Position numbers and translations under genes: made by a program. Source: Candidatus Flexicrinis affinis (lineage in GTDB: Bacteria > Chloroflexota > Anaerolineae > Aggregatilineales > Phototrophicaceae). Taken from it: 64,000 nucleotides of DNA. Of this stretch, positions 42,315 to 52,083 are shown one piece after another. The notes below the pieces were generated by a model. That model ran no database searches. It was not told the DNA's origin and saw only the letters and a program-made list of their open reading frames with translations. Location: the NCBI GenBank assembly GCA_016716525.1, contig JADJWE010000010.1, forward strand, positions 339,740 through 403,739, given 5' to 3'. The stretch's first letter is position 1; the number at the start of each line of letters is the position of its first letter.

Positions 42315-43709
42315 TTACCCGCGGTAGTTGTCGCGGTGGCCCTGAGTCGAGTCGACACCGAATTCCGGTAGATCAAGCGTCCACCATTCTTCCGGATCCT
42401 TCTGCGGTTCGTCGATCGGGCCGGGGCTGTAGACCGTACGGCTCAAGCTGGCGAGCGCACTGTTGAAGATGGTGGTCGTTCCAACGACGCCCTTGACCAT
42501 CTGGTGGATGAGGGCACGATCCTTGACCGAGAACGGGCAGACCGAGAAGCAGATACCGCAGTTGGTCCCGACTTCGGCCCAGTAGTTGCGGCAGGTCAGC
42601 GAGTTTTCGTACCACGTCTTGACGCCGCCGCGGTTCCAGCCGCCCTGAGTCTCGTAGGAGGGTTCGGGCGCGGTGCTGAGCGAGCCGGACGGGCAGTAGG
42701 TCGCGCACGTCATGCACGACTTGCAGAAGTTCATGATGCCTGCGTTGATGGGCTTGGTGGGGGCAAGCGGCAGGTTCGTGATCATCTTGAAGACACGGGC
42801 CATTGGACCGTATTCCGGGGTCACGAGGCGGTTCAAGCGCGACATTTCGCCTAGCCCGGCCAGCGCGCCGAACGCCGGCGCAATACCGAGCGCATTGGTT
42901 TCGGCTTCGCCCAGCCCGTAGTAGCCGATGCCGCGCAGGAAGCCCTGCAGGCGGCTTTGCACGGCGCGATTGATCGCGTAAGTCATGGCGGTCGTCGCCG
43001 CGCCGACCGGGGTTGGGCTGCGCGTCATGCCTTCCTGCGACATCTGGATCGTCCACGTGATGACCCAGCGCGCCGATTTCGGGATGATGCGCTGTGTCTC
43101 GGTCTCTTCCGGCAGTTCGTGCTCTTCGCTGATGACGACTTCCTTGCCGTCCGGGTCGAACGAGTAGATCAACTTTTCGGTGTTCTCGTCCAGTTCGACG
43201 AAGCCGACCGTCGCGGCACCAAAGGCCCGCAGCGCGGCGCGGATCATCTCCGAGTTCTCTTCCGGGGTGCCTTCCCATGGGGTGAGGCCGGTCTCGCTCG
43301 GCGGCAGCACGTTGGTCGGGCCGAGGAAGGACTGCGTCGCACCGATGCCGCTGGCGCGGTACAGCGCGATGTCGCGGATCGAGTAACCGCGCTGGCCGGC
43401 CTTCGACCGTTCGTAAATGCTGCGCGAGCTCAGGTCCTGAACCGCTGCGAACTCCTGCTCGTCCAGATACTTGCTCCAACCGCGGCGGACGGTGTTCCGT
43501 TCGTCAAAGCGGTAAATGGCCGACCAGTCGACTTCGACCGTCGGCAGTTCGATTTCGCGAACCCACGCCGGGCGTTCGAGCAGCCCGGGTTTGTCGCCCC
43601 AACTTTCGCCAAGTTCGGCGATCGGGCCGAGCATGGTCGCGCCGGCGGTGGCCGCTCCCAGCAAGCCCATATCCCTCAAAAACTCACGTCTGTTCAAACT
43701 TGATGGCAT
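42315..43709 (-). CDS. rdhA: Reductive dehalogenase catalytic subunit
   Basis: 464 residues. A Tat signal (NRREFLRDMGLLGAATAG) is followed by the corrinoid-binding catalytic domain, with the family blocks YYGLGEAETNALGIAPAFG and LAGLGEMSRLNRLVTPEYGP. Two Fe-S motifs follow: C329-x2-C332-x2-C335-x3-C339-P and C373-x10-C384-x2-C387-x3-C391-P. These enzymes use cobalamin and two 4Fe-4S clusters to remove halogens from organic molecules, usually as terminal respiratory reductases. The Tat signal, adjacent RdhB and cobalamin riboswitch argue against the related QueG. The substrate cannot be inferred. Confidence 0.93.
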   Translation of the reverse strand: MPSSLNRREFLRDMGLLGAATAGATMLGPIAELGESWGDKPGLLERPAWVREIELPTVEVDWSAIYRFDERNTVRRGWSKYLDEQEFAAVQDLSSRSIYERSKAGQRGYSIRDIALYRASGIGATQSFLGPTNVLPPSETGLTPWEGTPEENSEMIRAALRAFGAATVGFVELDENTEKLIYSFDPDGKEVVISEEHELPEETETQRIIPKSARWVITWTIQMSQEGMTRSPTPVGAATTAMTYAINRAVQSRLQGFLRGIGYYGLGEAETNALGIAPAFGALAGLGEMSRLNRLVTPEYGPMARVFKMITNLPLAPTKPINAGIMNFCKSCMTCATYCPSGSLSTAPEPSYETQGGWNRGGVKTWYENSLTCRNYWAEVGTNCGICFSVCPFSVKDRALIHQMVKGVVGTTTIFNSALASLSRTVYSPGPIDEPQKDPEEWWTLDLPEFGVDSTQGHRDNYRG

Positions 43710-43775
43710 GACTGGCGCTCCTTAGAACTATCCTTGCCGTGAATGTGGATCGGCCGCAATTACTCACTATGTCGG

Positions 43776-44021
43776 TCAGCGCGGTCTGCAGGTGCTACAG
43801 CCTGTCGCAGCAAGACCGCATCCAGCACACGACGGGCCGGCCGCGACGGCCCGCTTTTGCCCATCTGAGCTGTTCGAAAAGATCGCCACAAGGCTGATCA
43901 GCCGCTGGGTGTCTTGCGACTGGCATTCCGGGCAGCTTTCCGCGGCGTTGGCTTCCGCCATCGGTTTGCGCACTTGGAACGTCGCCTTGCAGCTTTTGCA
44001 GAGGTAGTCGTAAACTGCCAT
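43776..44021 (-). CDS. FmdB-family zinc-ribbon protein, first gene of the rdh operon
   Basis: 81 residues. MAVYDYLCKSCKATFQVRK and ESCPECQSQDTQRLIS form the FmdB-type zinc ribbon (CxxC...CxxC). Two further Cys-rich clusters close the protein (CAGCGLAATGCSTC), which is a common tail in the family. FmdB proteins are described as putative regulators. AGGAGGTG lies upstream of the ATG. It sits between the cobalamin riboswitch terminator and rdhA, so it should be co-regulated with the dehalogenase. Confidence 0.82.
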   Translation of the reverse strand: MAVYDYLCKSCKATFQVRKPMAEANAAESCPECQSQDTQRLISLVAIFSNSSDGQKRAVAAGPSCAGCGLAATGCSTCRPR

Positions 44022-44041
44022 CCGGGCACACCTCCTGCCTA

Positions 44042-44079
44042 TAAAAACGAACGCCGGCCACGTCTTCACGTGTACCGGC
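44042..44079 (-). terminator. Intrinsic terminator of the rdh-operon cobalamin riboswitch
   Basis: On the minus strand GCCGG-TA-CACGT and ACGTG-G-CCGGC pair around GAAG and are followed by GTTCGTTTTTAT. It lies just before the FmdB-like gene's ribosome-binding site. Confidence 0.8.
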
Positions 44080-44205
44080 TCCCTAAGGCTCGTAGGGCAT
44101 TTCGGCCGATTGGGTTCCCTGGCTTCGCAGGATGTTCCTGCATCACAGCTGCGGCTCAGCACCGGATTCGCACCGGTTTCCCCCAAATCTGTTGCCCAGA
44201 TTATC
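44080..44205 (-). ncRNA. Cobalamin riboswitch upstream of the reductive dehalogenase operon
   Basis: The minus strand reads GGGGGAAACCGGTGCGAATC followed by CGGTGCTGAGCCGCAGCTGTG (about 44137-44183) and a B12-box-like AAGCCAGGGAACCCAATC (about 44108-44125). The same class heads btuFCD at 39255-39400. Here it couples dehalogenase expression to cobalamin availability. Because such switches normally repress on binding, the logic for a B12-requiring enzyme is notable. Confidence 0.9.
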
Positions 44206-44377
44206 CCGTGTTCACGGCGAAACGTCTGTCGGGAAGGTTGTGATTGTTTGTCCGGAATTTCTCGACGGTCTGAGGGCCGGTCGTGTCGGAAAATTCCCTA
44301 CACGGGTCCGTCAGACCGCGTGTGGCGCCGGCGGACCACCCTTAGACGTGCGCTGTGTGCTCCGCGCCCGCTGTGGA

Positions 44378-45358
44378 TCAATCGTCCGTTCCCACGCGTT
44401 CGCTCAACCCGAACGCCGTCATCAGCCCCGCCGCGCGGAAGGTCGTGATGTCGGCGATGCGGCCATCCACTACGGTCAGCACCTGTATCCCGTAAGCGGC
44501 GTACTCGCCGGGGGCGGTCTGACGGTACAGCCCGAACGCCGGCTGACCGTTGGCCCGGGCCGGGATGATCCGCCAGCGACTGTGCGCCTCGCCGGCGAAC
44601 ACGGTGCGCGCCACCAGCGTGCGGATCGCCTCGCGGCCTGCGTACCACGACGGGATCGGCGGCATGCTAAAGCGCGCGTCGTCGCGCAGTAAGGCGATCA
44701 ATCCGTCGACGTCGGCGGTCTCCCACGCCTGCACGTAGGCGGCAAGCTGCTCGGCGGTCGGCTCGTCCAACGGGGCGGAGAGGTCCGCGCGGGCGGCCAG
44801 CGTCGTACGGGCGCGGTGCAGCGCGCTCTTCACCGCCGATACGGTCGTATCGAGCAGATCGGCGATCTCGCGTGCCTGCCAGTCAAGCGCGTCCTGCAGA
44901 ATCACGGCGGCGCGCTGGCGCGGCGGCAGCAGTTGCAGCGCGGCGATAAACGCAAGGCGAATACGCTCGCGGGAAAGCGCGATCTCTTCGGGGTCAGGGT
45001 CTCCGCCGGCCAGCAGATCGTCGGGGTACGGCTCAAGCCAGATCGGCTCGTGCACGTCGGCGGGGATCGGGCCGGCGGGGTCCGACGCGTCCTCGCGCGT
45101 GGCCGGCACATAGCGGCGCGGGCGCTTCCTCAGCGCGTCGAGGCAGGTGTTGGTCGCGACTTTGTACAGCCACGCGCGCGCGGCCTCCGGCCGTTCGAGC
45201 GTTTCGCGGCGGCGCCATGCCTTGAGGAATGTCTCCTGCACCATGTCCTCGGCGTCGTGCAGCGCGCCCATCATGCGGTAGCAGTGGACGTGAATCTCGC
45301 GCCGGTACCGTTCGGTCAGTGCGCCGAATTCAGCGCGGTCGTGCCCGCTCACGGACAT
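44378..45358 (-). CDS. ECF sigma factor with SnoaL-like C-terminal domain
   Basis: 326 residues. Sigma region 2 (YRREIHVHCYRMMGALHDAE, QETFLKAWRRRETLERPEAA) and region 4 (LPPRQRAAVILQDALDWQAR, IADLLDTTVSAVKSALHRAR) are followed by a SnoaL/NTF2-like domain (YVQAWETADVDGLIALLRDD, ITTFRAAGLMTAFGL). This matches the SigJ/SigX5-type ECF group, whose tail regulates sigma activity without a separate anti-sigma. The ATG at 45358 starts the natural N-terminus. It stands alone; a TATAAT lies about 25 bases upstream of the coding start. Confidence 0.85.
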   Translation of the reverse strand: MSVSGHDRAEFGALTERYRREIHVHCYRMMGALHDAEDMVQETFLKAWRRRETLERPEAARAWLYKVATNTCLDALRKRPRRYVPATREDASDPAGPIPADVHEPIWLEPYPDDLLAGGDPDPEEIALSRERIRLAFIAALQLLPPRQRAAVILQDALDWQAREIADLLDTTVSAVKSALHRARTTLAARADLSAPLDEPTAEQLAAYVQAWETADVDGLIALLRDDARFSMPPIPSWYAGREAIRTLVARTVFAGEAHSRWRIIPARANGQPAFGLYRQTAPGEYAAYGIQVLTVVDGRIADITTFRAAGLMTAFGLSERVGTDD

Positions 45359-45502
45359 ACGCAGCCTTTCGTTGTTTCGTGTGCTCCGATTATACGAATC
45401 GAATTCATTCGACCGCATCCTTTTGGCGCGCCGGTTCGTCATACAATACGAGTGCAGTGAAATCGCGGCTGTGCTCGTTCGAACCGAATCAGGGAGGCAC
45501 GC

Positions 45503-45925
45503 ATGACCGACGCATACGAGGTGAAAGGCAGCGGCACGAAGGACGATCCGTGGGTGCTCAAGACGCCGCCGCTGACGTCCGAGTACACGCTGCACAAGGA
45601 TGAGTCAAAAGATCCGCCGGTGCTGGTGTGCACGGTGGGAAAGACCGTGCTGCATTACGACCTGCGCTGCATCGAAGACCTGCACGCGATGCTCAAGGCA
45701 CACGGCGACTGGATGGAGCTGGGCAGCGCCGACGAGCAGAAGGACGCCAAGCCCGGCACGGTCGAGGCGTGGGGCCGTTCGCCGGACAACCCGGTCGGCG
45801 GATGGTACGGGCTGAAGAAAGGGTATCGCGGGCGCTTCGGCATGTACATCCCGCCGCTGTTGGAGGCGCTCGGTCTGGCCGAGGTCGAGCACAACGCCCG
45901 CGGCAACCGCATGCGCGCGAAGTAG
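45503..45925 (+). CDS. Conserved hypothetical protein
   Basis: 140 residues, soluble and without signal peptide. It opens YEVKGSGTKDDPWVLKTPP and ends GWYGLKKGYRGRFGMYIPPL, a layout I have the impression is widely conserved in bacteria without an assigned function. AGGGAGG is placed six bases before the ATG. It is divergent from the ECF sigma gene. A role is not inferred. Confidence 0.7.
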   Translation: MTDAYEVKGSGTKDDPWVLKTPPLTSEYTLHKDESKDPPVLVCTVGKTVLHYDLRCIEDLHAMLKAHGDWMELGSADEQKDAKPGTVEAWGRSPDNPVGGWYGLKKGYRGRFGMYIPPLLEALGLAEVEHNARGNRMRAK

Positions 45926-45959
45926 GGTTCTCTCACTGACACAGGCTCGGTAAATGACA

Positions 45960-46060
45960 GCCCCCACCACACAGCAAAAGCCCCTCTCATGCGAGAGGGG
46001 CGATGCTGTCAACTGAGGTCTGACGTCTGACCACTGACTCCTGAAACCTGACCTCTGCCC
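45960..46060. repeat. Spacer repeat and degenerate TGA-rich heptamer-like repeat
   Basis: AGCCCCTCTCATGCGAGAGG (45966-45985) is another copy of the dispersed palindrome. It is followed by a string of CTGA-centred near-repeats (ACTGAGGTCTGACGTCTGAC and so on). Similar CTGA/GTCAG strings lie at 3747-3780, 5305-5333, 13194-13222 and 15806-15830. Confidence 0.6.
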
Positions 46061-47920
<1,860 letters not shown>

Positions 47921-48064
47921 CGGATTGCCCTCATGTCTAAATCAGTGGGGTGATGCAGCCCGCCATTGTAGCAGAGCCGATGCCAGCCCGCGTAGGGTGG
48001 AGACGATATGGGATGGCGAATGGTCGCGAGGCGATGGGGGCGACGCCTGACGTAACGGGCAACA

Positions 48065-48084
48065 ACGGGCGCAGCATGCTGCGC
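48065..48084. repeat. 20-bp perfect palindrome, copy 3 of 3
   Basis: Same 20 bases as at 3832-3851 and 35484-35503, here between typA and the esterase gene and again followed by CTAC. Confidence 0.8.
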
Positions 48085-48141
48085 CCCTACATGCCCGCAG
48101 TGATCTTTCTGGTTCTCTGTGATCGCTGTGTCTGATTCATC

Positions 48142-49116
48142 CTACAGCCCCCACTTACCGCGGGCGAAGCGGAGTTTCTCGCCGGCGTGCAGGTCGGCGC
48201 CGCCTTCGTGCTGGTTGTATGGATAGACCCGGATCTGCTTCGGTGTCTGCACGTGGTTGTAGGCCGCAAACACCGTCGACGGCGGACAGATTTGATCCAT
48301 CAACGCGGTGCTGAACAGGCATTCGGCGGTGATGCGCGGCGCGAAGTTCATACCGTCGAAATACGCCAGCGTCTGGAACACACGGTCGTCGTAGATGCGG
48401 TGGATCTTGAGGTAGTTCACGATCTCCCCATAGGGCATTGCGTCCGTCAGACCGACTGCGCGCCCGAAGTTGCACAAAAACGGTACGTCCGGCATGCACA
48501 ACTGGACGGCATCGGCCATGAGCGCGGCCGCGGCGATCGCGAGCCCGCCGCCTTGACTGCCGCCTGTGACAGCGACCCTGCTCGCATCGACATCGGCGCG
48601 GCTGAGCGCGGCCTCGACCGCGCGAGCGGCATCGGTCATCGTACGGCGGTAGTAGTACGTTTTGGGCGATTGGATGCCCTGCGTCATAAAGCCGGGGTAG
48701 AACGGATTGGCGCCGTCCGGCAGATCGGGCGTATCGCCGTGGCTCCACGCGCTGCCCTGTCCGCGCGTGTCCATCACCAGATGCGCGCATCCGGCGCTGG
48801 CCCACATCAACCAGTTGTGCGGCAGTCCGCGCCCGCCGCCGTAACCGATATACTCGACTACGCACGGCAGCGGGCCATCGACGCCGGCGGGGCGCACGTA
48901 CCACCCCTTGATCCGCTGGCCGCCGTAGCCGGAGAACGTCACGTCGTACACGTCGACCCGGCTGAGCGCGGCATCGACGCGGACGAATTCGGCATTGAGG
49001 GGATGCCGCCGGGTTTCTGCCAGCGTGTCCGCCCAAAAAGCGTCGAAGTCGGCCGGCGCGGTGAGGGCAGGGCGGTAGCTGTCGAGCTGTTCACGGGGAA
49101 AATCGAAGAATGGCAT
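48142..49116 (-). CDS. CE7-like acetyl xylan esterase / acyl-sugar deacetylase
   Basis: 324 residues of alpha/beta hydrolase fold. The nucleophile is in TGGSQGGGL, the acid in ALMDQICPPST and the His in YNQHEGGAD. The N-terminus MPFFDFPREQLDSYRPALTA and the VMDTRGQGSAW segment are typical of carbohydrate esterase family 7, which removes acetyl groups from xylo-oligosaccharides or cephalosporin C. There is no signal peptide, so it acts in the cytosol. The ATG at 49116 matches the family start. Confidence 0.9.
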   Translation of the reverse strand: MPFFDFPREQLDSYRPALTAPADFDAFWADTLAETRRHPLNAEFVRVDAALSRVDVYDVTFSGYGGQRIKGWYVRPAGVDGPLPCVVEYIGYGGGRGLPHNWLMWASAGCAHLVMDTRGQGSAWSHGDTPDLPDGANPFYPGFMTQGIQSPKTYYYRRTMTDAARAVEAALSRADVDASRVAVTGGSQGGGLAIAAAALMADAVQLCMPDVPFLCNFGRAVGLTDAMPYGEIVNYLKIHRIYDDRVFQTLAYFDGMNFAPRITAECLFSTALMDQICPPSTVFAAYNHVQTPKQIRVYPYNQHEGGADLHAGEKLRFARGKWGL

Positions 49117-49641
49117 AGCTTGGAAACTCCGCGGGTGGAATAGCACTCGACGCGATATCGAACGCTGCTCCGATAACTGTAACGCAGCACCGCGTCTTTC
49201 GCCCCGCCGCCGCGCAATGAATGGTTCTTGGTGGAATGGTACGTCGATACTCCATGTGTTAGGTTTCACAAACACCCTAATTGAATTCTTGTTAGATGAG
49301 AGGTCTGGACAATCGCGTAACAACCGGCTATATTCTTCGGCACATCCTCACCACGCACTCGAATAGTGTTCATTCATGCTCGTAGTTGTCGCTGTATGAC
49401 AGCCAGTCACCCGTACCGAGAGACACATCGCGTGACGCGCTCGCACCTGCCCAACGTCCTCACACAAACCTCACCGCTTTATACGCCGGGTTATCCGGCC
49501 CGCTTGATTCCCTCTGGTGGTTCTACGGAGCGGCAGATGATGCCGGGTTCCGTGGTGTCACGCATGTCGCACGCAGCTGGGGTGCGCGGCGGCATTCGTC
49601 ATCGTTCGCTTTCTTAGGCTGTTGGAAATAAGGAGCCCTCA
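49117..49641. other. Gene-free divergent region
   Basis: 525 bases between the esterase and the S8 peptidase. It is less GC-rich than its surroundings and should contain both promoters. Two short open frames (49366-49631) lack a ribosome-binding site and recognisable sequence. I see no RNA gene or repeat here. Confidence 0.5.
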
Positions 49642-52083
49642 ATGAAAGCAAGTAGTTCCCGTATTCAGCTGGCGGGTGTCGCCCTCCTCTTGGCCGTGAT
49701 GGTCATGAGCGTGGCACTGCCGGCCGCCGCACAGGCCCCACGGCCGATGCGGCACGTACAGGGCGACGCTGCCGTCCGCGGTGAAGCCGTGGCCGACGTC
49801 GACCTCTCTCGCTCGGTGGTTCAGGCGGACGGCCGCGTACAGGTCATCGTTACGCTGGCTGGCACGCCGGCGGTGGCCGATTACATCGCCGCAGGTGGCC
49901 GCGGCAACCACGCAGCCGCGCTCGGCACGGCCAGCATCCGTGAGGCGCAGCTCCGCGCCGATCAGAACGTGTTTGCGGCCGGCGCCAGCAGCCTCGGCGC
50001 GACGGTTGTCAACAGCAGCGCGTTCCTCGTCAACACGGTAACGGTCGCCGTGGCGCCCGATCAGGTCGCTGCGCTCCAGCGCCTGCCCGGTGTGGTCAGC
50101 GTGCATGCGAACCGCATCATCGAACGTGCCGACACCACGAGCGTCCCGTTGATCGGTGCGCCGGACGTGTGGGAAAACGACGGCTTTGACGGTGCCGGCG
50201 TTGTCGTCGGTGTCGCAGACACCGGTATCGACTACATCCACACGCACTTCGGCGGCAGTGGCGACTACAACGACAACCCGGACACCACCAACAGCGCCGA
50301 CTCTGCCTTCTTCCCGGCTGCAGCCCCGGCCGCATACGGCGCTCCGAAGGTCGTGGGCGGTTACGACTATGTCGGTGATGGGTATGATGCGTCGACCCCT
50401 GGCATGACTACGCCTGTACCGGATGACGATCCGATCGATTGCGCCGAGGCCCTCGGTGGCGGTCACGGTTCGCACGTGGCCGGATCGGCCGCCGGTTACG
50501 GCGTCGTTCAGGCGACCGGCGCAACCTACACCGGCCCGATGGACACGTCCTACTACGGCAGCTTCCCGAACCCGACCGCCACGCTGCGGATCGGCCCGGG
50601 CGTGGCCCCCGGCGCTTCGCTGGTCGCGCTGCGTATCTTCGGCTGCAACGGCTCGGTCGGCACGGACGTGCTGCTCGACGCCATCGAAGACGCCGTGACC
50701 GGCAGCTATCCGACCAGTGTCGCGGCGGCGCAGGTCCCGGTTGACGTGCTCAACATGTCGCTGGGCAGCAGCTACGGTGGCGCCCTGCATGACGATCCGT
50801 TGGCCGTGGCGCAGGATGCCGCGACTGCCGCGGGCATGATCATCGTCGACTCGGCCGGCAACAGCGGCAACGTCCCGCTCATCACCGGCGCCCCGGGTGC
50901 GGCCAACAGCGTTATCAGCGTCTCCAGCTCGCTCGATACCTCGGCGGTTGGCGACGTGGTGCTGTACCACAACACGGGCCTCGGCTCGCCGGGACAGTAC
51001 CCCGGCGCGGCAGCGGCCTTTAACAACGGCCTGGCCGTCCCGCTTACCGGCGATCTGGTCGTCGCGCAGCCGCTTGACGGCTGTACGGCGCTCACCAACG
51101 CCGCCGAAGTCGCCGGCAACGTGGTGCTGATCCAGCGCGGTGTTTGCGGCTTCGTTATCAAGGGCAACAATGGCTTCGCCGCTGGCGCTTCGGGCGTGAT
51201 CGTGTACAACAATCAGGGTGACGGATTGGTCACCATGGCGGCGGATGGAATCAACCCGTTGTTCAACCTGCCGGCTTACTTCATCGGCCAGACCAACGGC
51301 ACGACGCTGAAGGATTCCTACGACGACGCAATTGCTAACACGACCGCGCTGCCGTCGGTCACCTTCGACTTCGGCACGCCGACCGTGTTCGCGACGGAGA
51401 CGGTCGACACGCTGTCGTCGTTCAGCTCGCGCGGCGGTATCGTCCGCAGCACGGGCGACTTGACGCTGAAGCCGAACGTAACTGCCCCGGGCAATACCAT
51501 CACCTCGGCCCGTTCCGGCACCGGTGATGGTCTGTACGTCATCAGCGGTACGTCGATGGCGTCGCCGCATGTCGCCGGCTTTGCCGCGCTGCTGCGCGAG
51601 AAGTTCCCGGTGGCCCCGGTCAGCGCCATCAAGGCGATGATCATGAACACGGCCAACAACGACATTTTTGCTGGCCCGGCCAGCCTGCCGCCGCAGCACG
51701 TCGGCACAGGCCGTGTGGACGCAGTTGATGCGTTCGACGCCGAAGTGATCGCTTACGCGACCGACAACCCGGCGAACGTCGCGCTGTCGTTCGGCTATCC
51801 GCACGTTCTGACTGGCACGACCTACAGCAATACCAAGTCGGTCACGATCCAGAACCTGAGCGCCAACGCGTACACGTTCGATCTGTCGTACGTGGTGCGC
51901 TCGGATCATCCGCTGGTTGACGTCACGGTTACCCCGAGCACAATCGCGGTCGCCGGCAACACGACGGTCACGTTCGATGTCGAATTCGAAGCCGCGCTGG
52001 ATGGTGCGGGCACCAACATCAACACGTACGCGCCGGCCGCCGGCAGCACTCGCCGATGCCGGAAGAAGCGGGCATCCTGTTGA
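49642..52083 (+). CDS. Secreted subtilisin-like (S8) peptidase, N-terminal part before a frameshift
   Basis: 813 residues in this frame. A signal peptide (IQLAGVALLLAVMVMSVALP) and an I9-type propeptide region (VQVIVTLAGTPAVADYI to PGVVSVHANRII) precede the catalytic domain, with Asp in GVADTGIDYIH, His in GGHGSHVAGSAAG and Ser in ISGTSMASPHVAG. A PA domain is inserted between His and Ser (CTALTNAAEVAGNVVLIQRG). The frame derails near 52046, ending in STRRCRKKRASC, while the natural protein continues in the next frame from 52056. A lost base in GGCAGCACTCGCCG would explain it. Confidence 0.88.
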   Translation: MKASSSRIQLAGVALLLAVMVMSVALPAAAQAPRPMRHVQGDAAVRGEAVADVDLSRSVVQADGRVQVIVTLAGTPAVADYIAAGGRGNHAAALGTASIREAQLRADQNVFAAGASSLGATVVNSSAFLVNTVTVAVAPDQVAALQRLPGVVSVHANRIIERADTTSVPLIGAPDVWENDGFDGAGVVVGVADTGIDYIHTHFGGSGDYNDNPDTTNSADSAFFPAAAPAAYGAPKVVGGYDYVGDGYDASTPGMTTPVPDDDPIDCAEALGGGHGSHVAGSAAGYGVVQATGATYTGPMDTSYYGSFPNPTATLRIGPGVAPGASLVALRIFGCNGSVGTDVLLDAIEDAVTGSYPTSVAAAQVPVDVLNMSLGSSYGGALHDDPLAVAQDAATAAGMIIVDSAGNSGNVPLITGAPGAANSVISVSSSLDTSAVGDVVLYHNTGLGSPGQYPGAAAAFNNGLAVPLTGDLVVAQPLDGCTALTNAAEVAGNVVLIQRGVCGFVIKGNNGFAAGASGVIVYNNQGDGLVTMAADGINPLFNLPAYFIGQTNGTTLKDSYDDAIANTTALPSVTFDFGTPTVFATETVDTLSSFSSRGGIVRSTGDLTLKPNVTAPGNTITSARSGTGDGLYVISGTSMASPHVAGFAALLREKFPVAPVSAIKAMIMNTANNDIFAGPASLPPQHVGTGRVDAVDAFDAEVIAYATDNPANVALSFGYPHVLTGTTYSNTKSVTIQNLSANAYTFDLSYVVRSDHPLVDVTVTPSTIAVAGNTTVTFDVEFEAALDGAGTNINTYAPAAGSTRRCRKKRASC

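Noticed and set aside
42315..43709. Epoxyqueuosine reductase (QueG) as an alternative to RdhA
   Set aside because: QueG shares corrinoid and Fe-S domains but lacks a Tat signal, an RdhB partner and a riboswitch-controlled RdhC/ApbE context.
49639..51909. 756-codon minus-strand open frame opposite the S8 peptidase
   Set aside because: Antisense shadow with Arg/Val/Asp-rich sequence; the plus strand carries the catalytic triad.
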